This document shows positions 63,840-64,000 of a DNA stretch of 64,000 nt, in pieces (positions within the stretch are counted from its first letter, which is position 1; every line of letters starts with the position of its first letter). Origin of the DNA: CBDCFL01 sp965216135 (GTDB lineage: Bacteria; Pseudomonadota; Alphaproteobacteria; Rhodobacterales; Rhodobacteraceae); NCBI GenBank assembly GCA_965216135.1, contig CBDCFL010000023.1, positions 642,246-706,245 of the forward strand. The letters are read 5' to 3'. A program made the position numbers and the translations under genes. The notes under the pieces were generated by a model. It was not told the DNA's origin. It ran no database searches and saw nothing but the letters and a program-made list of their open reading frames with translations.

Positions 63840-63998
63840 TCATACGGGGCAAGTGGGCATCATGAAGTTAAATCGGGCGTTTTTGTGGCAGGTAGGCTGT
63901 GCCACAGTCGGCTGCGTGTCATCTGGGTTGCGGCGCGAATTACAAGGATTTGCGCTCATCGAGGTGCAGCCGGTGACAGATTGATCAGGACAGAACAT
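63840..63998 (-). CDS. Small Cys-containing ORF before the HprK/PqqD gene (may continue past the window)
   Basis: A frame open to the window edge ends at TGA 63842-63840 and overlaps the likely ATG of the HprK/PqqD gene (ATGA). The 53 residues visible (starting MFCPDQSVTGCTSMSANPC and ending FNFMMPTCPV) contain five Cys and several Pro and Asn. The overlap suggests coupled translation. It may be the tail of a longer gene or a short peptide; I do not recognise it. The plus-strand frame at 63862-63984 is an alternative. Confidence 0.35.
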   Translation of the reverse strand: MFCPDQSVTGCTSMSANPCNSRRNPDDTQPTVAQPTCHKNARFNFMMPTCPV

Positions 63999-64000
63999 CG

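Larger units (their letters stand above)
61782..63843 (-). pseudogene. HprK-like kinase fused to a PqqD-like domain, interrupted by an IS5-type element
   Basis: The main body (62843-61782) encodes about 350 aa. The N-terminal half resembles HPr-kinase-related proteins: CLHAASVQLGSALAVFPAIRRTGKSALTMTLASRGHRVFGDDVIPI, with a P-loop variant in which Ala replaces the first Gly of GxxxxGKS. The C-terminal 75 residues (VPRADLKTLDGEIIATNADMTRIIHLDVGAHRIWRLLAEP...FARFRDCGLVSAA) look like PqqD, a peptide-binding domain. The 5' end is cut by the element at 62857-63827. The likely ATG (63843) overlaps the stop of a small upstream ORF (ATGA). Kinase-PqqD pairs are described as an HPr-rel-A cassette of unknown function. 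Confidence 0.72.

Noticed and set aside
63862..63984. Plus-strand 40-aa ORF near the right edge
   Set aside because: It overlaps the minus-strand ORF, has a weak ribosome-binding site, and is too short to support.
1..64000. tRNA, rRNA or CRISPR arrays
   Set aside because: No cloverleaf with a TTCGA T-loop, no rRNA-like stretch and no regularly spaced direct repeats with spacers were seen.

Overview
This 64-kb window looks like the chromosomal replication-origin neighbourhood of an alphaproteobacterium, most likely order Rhodobacterales (Roseobacter-like). The evidence is gene order and protein character: an rsmG-parA-parB / mnmG / mnmE / rho / hemJ block reading leftward, a divergent maf-aroE-coaE-dnaQ block reading rightward, two perfect ParB sites (parS) inside rsmG and at the start of mnmG, and a gap with several GTCCACA (DnaA-box-like) sequences between hemJ and maf. 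I saw no rRNA, tRNA or CRISPR array.

Layout. 1-9 kb: a CDGSH/Fe-S protein, proline iminopeptidase, ubiG, a nitrilase-MarR pair, a broken comF, an NDUFAF5-like methyltransferase, ferrochelatase (hemH), a tiny membrane protein, an L,D-transpeptidase and a CAP-domain lipoprotein. 9-16 kb: a leftward string of a small P-loop kinase, two half-size ABC exporters, CCA-adding enzyme, CoA pyrophosphatase and Hsp33. 16-20 kb: Nudix hydrolase, a receiver-PP2C phosphatase with a divergent Hpt protein, argG, msrA. 20-28 kb: mutS, grpE-hrcA, rph, rdgB, hemW. 27.7-38.2 kb: the origin and partition region. 38-45 kb: secB, fxsA, a Tim44-like protein, mltA, Smr, a broken MFS transporter, hslUV, trxA. 45-54 kb: addAB, tsaE and a PAS sensor-like gene. 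54-58.4 kb: sco1/senC, GNAT, HD hydrolase, a small secreted protein, ahcY. 58.4-64 kb: an insertion-sequence-rich end where two genes, an extensin-like gene and an HprK/PqqD fusion, are interrupted.

Four insertion sequences of three kinds are delimited to the base or nearly so: two almost identical IS630-type copies (3577-4738 and 58537-59698, same orientation), one IS1182-like element (59930-61390) and one IS5/IS427-like element (about 62857-63827). Removing the IS630 and IS1182-like copies restores comF and the extensin gene in frame across each junction, so those insertions look recent. Five loci carry apparent frameshifts (comF, the PP2C phosphatase, rdgB, the MFS transporter and the PAS protein). 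Four of these look like one base missing from a short homopolymer, so sequencing error must be excluded before calling decay.

The least explained signals are: (i) an 11-bp-period tandem repeat (unit CTGTCGGACTC), four units at the 5' end of hemH and four more after sco1; (ii) the HprK-like kinase/PqqD fusion at the right edge, possibly translationally coupled to a small upstream ORF; and (iii) A9 and G10 tracts at the start of the PP2C phosphatase gene.
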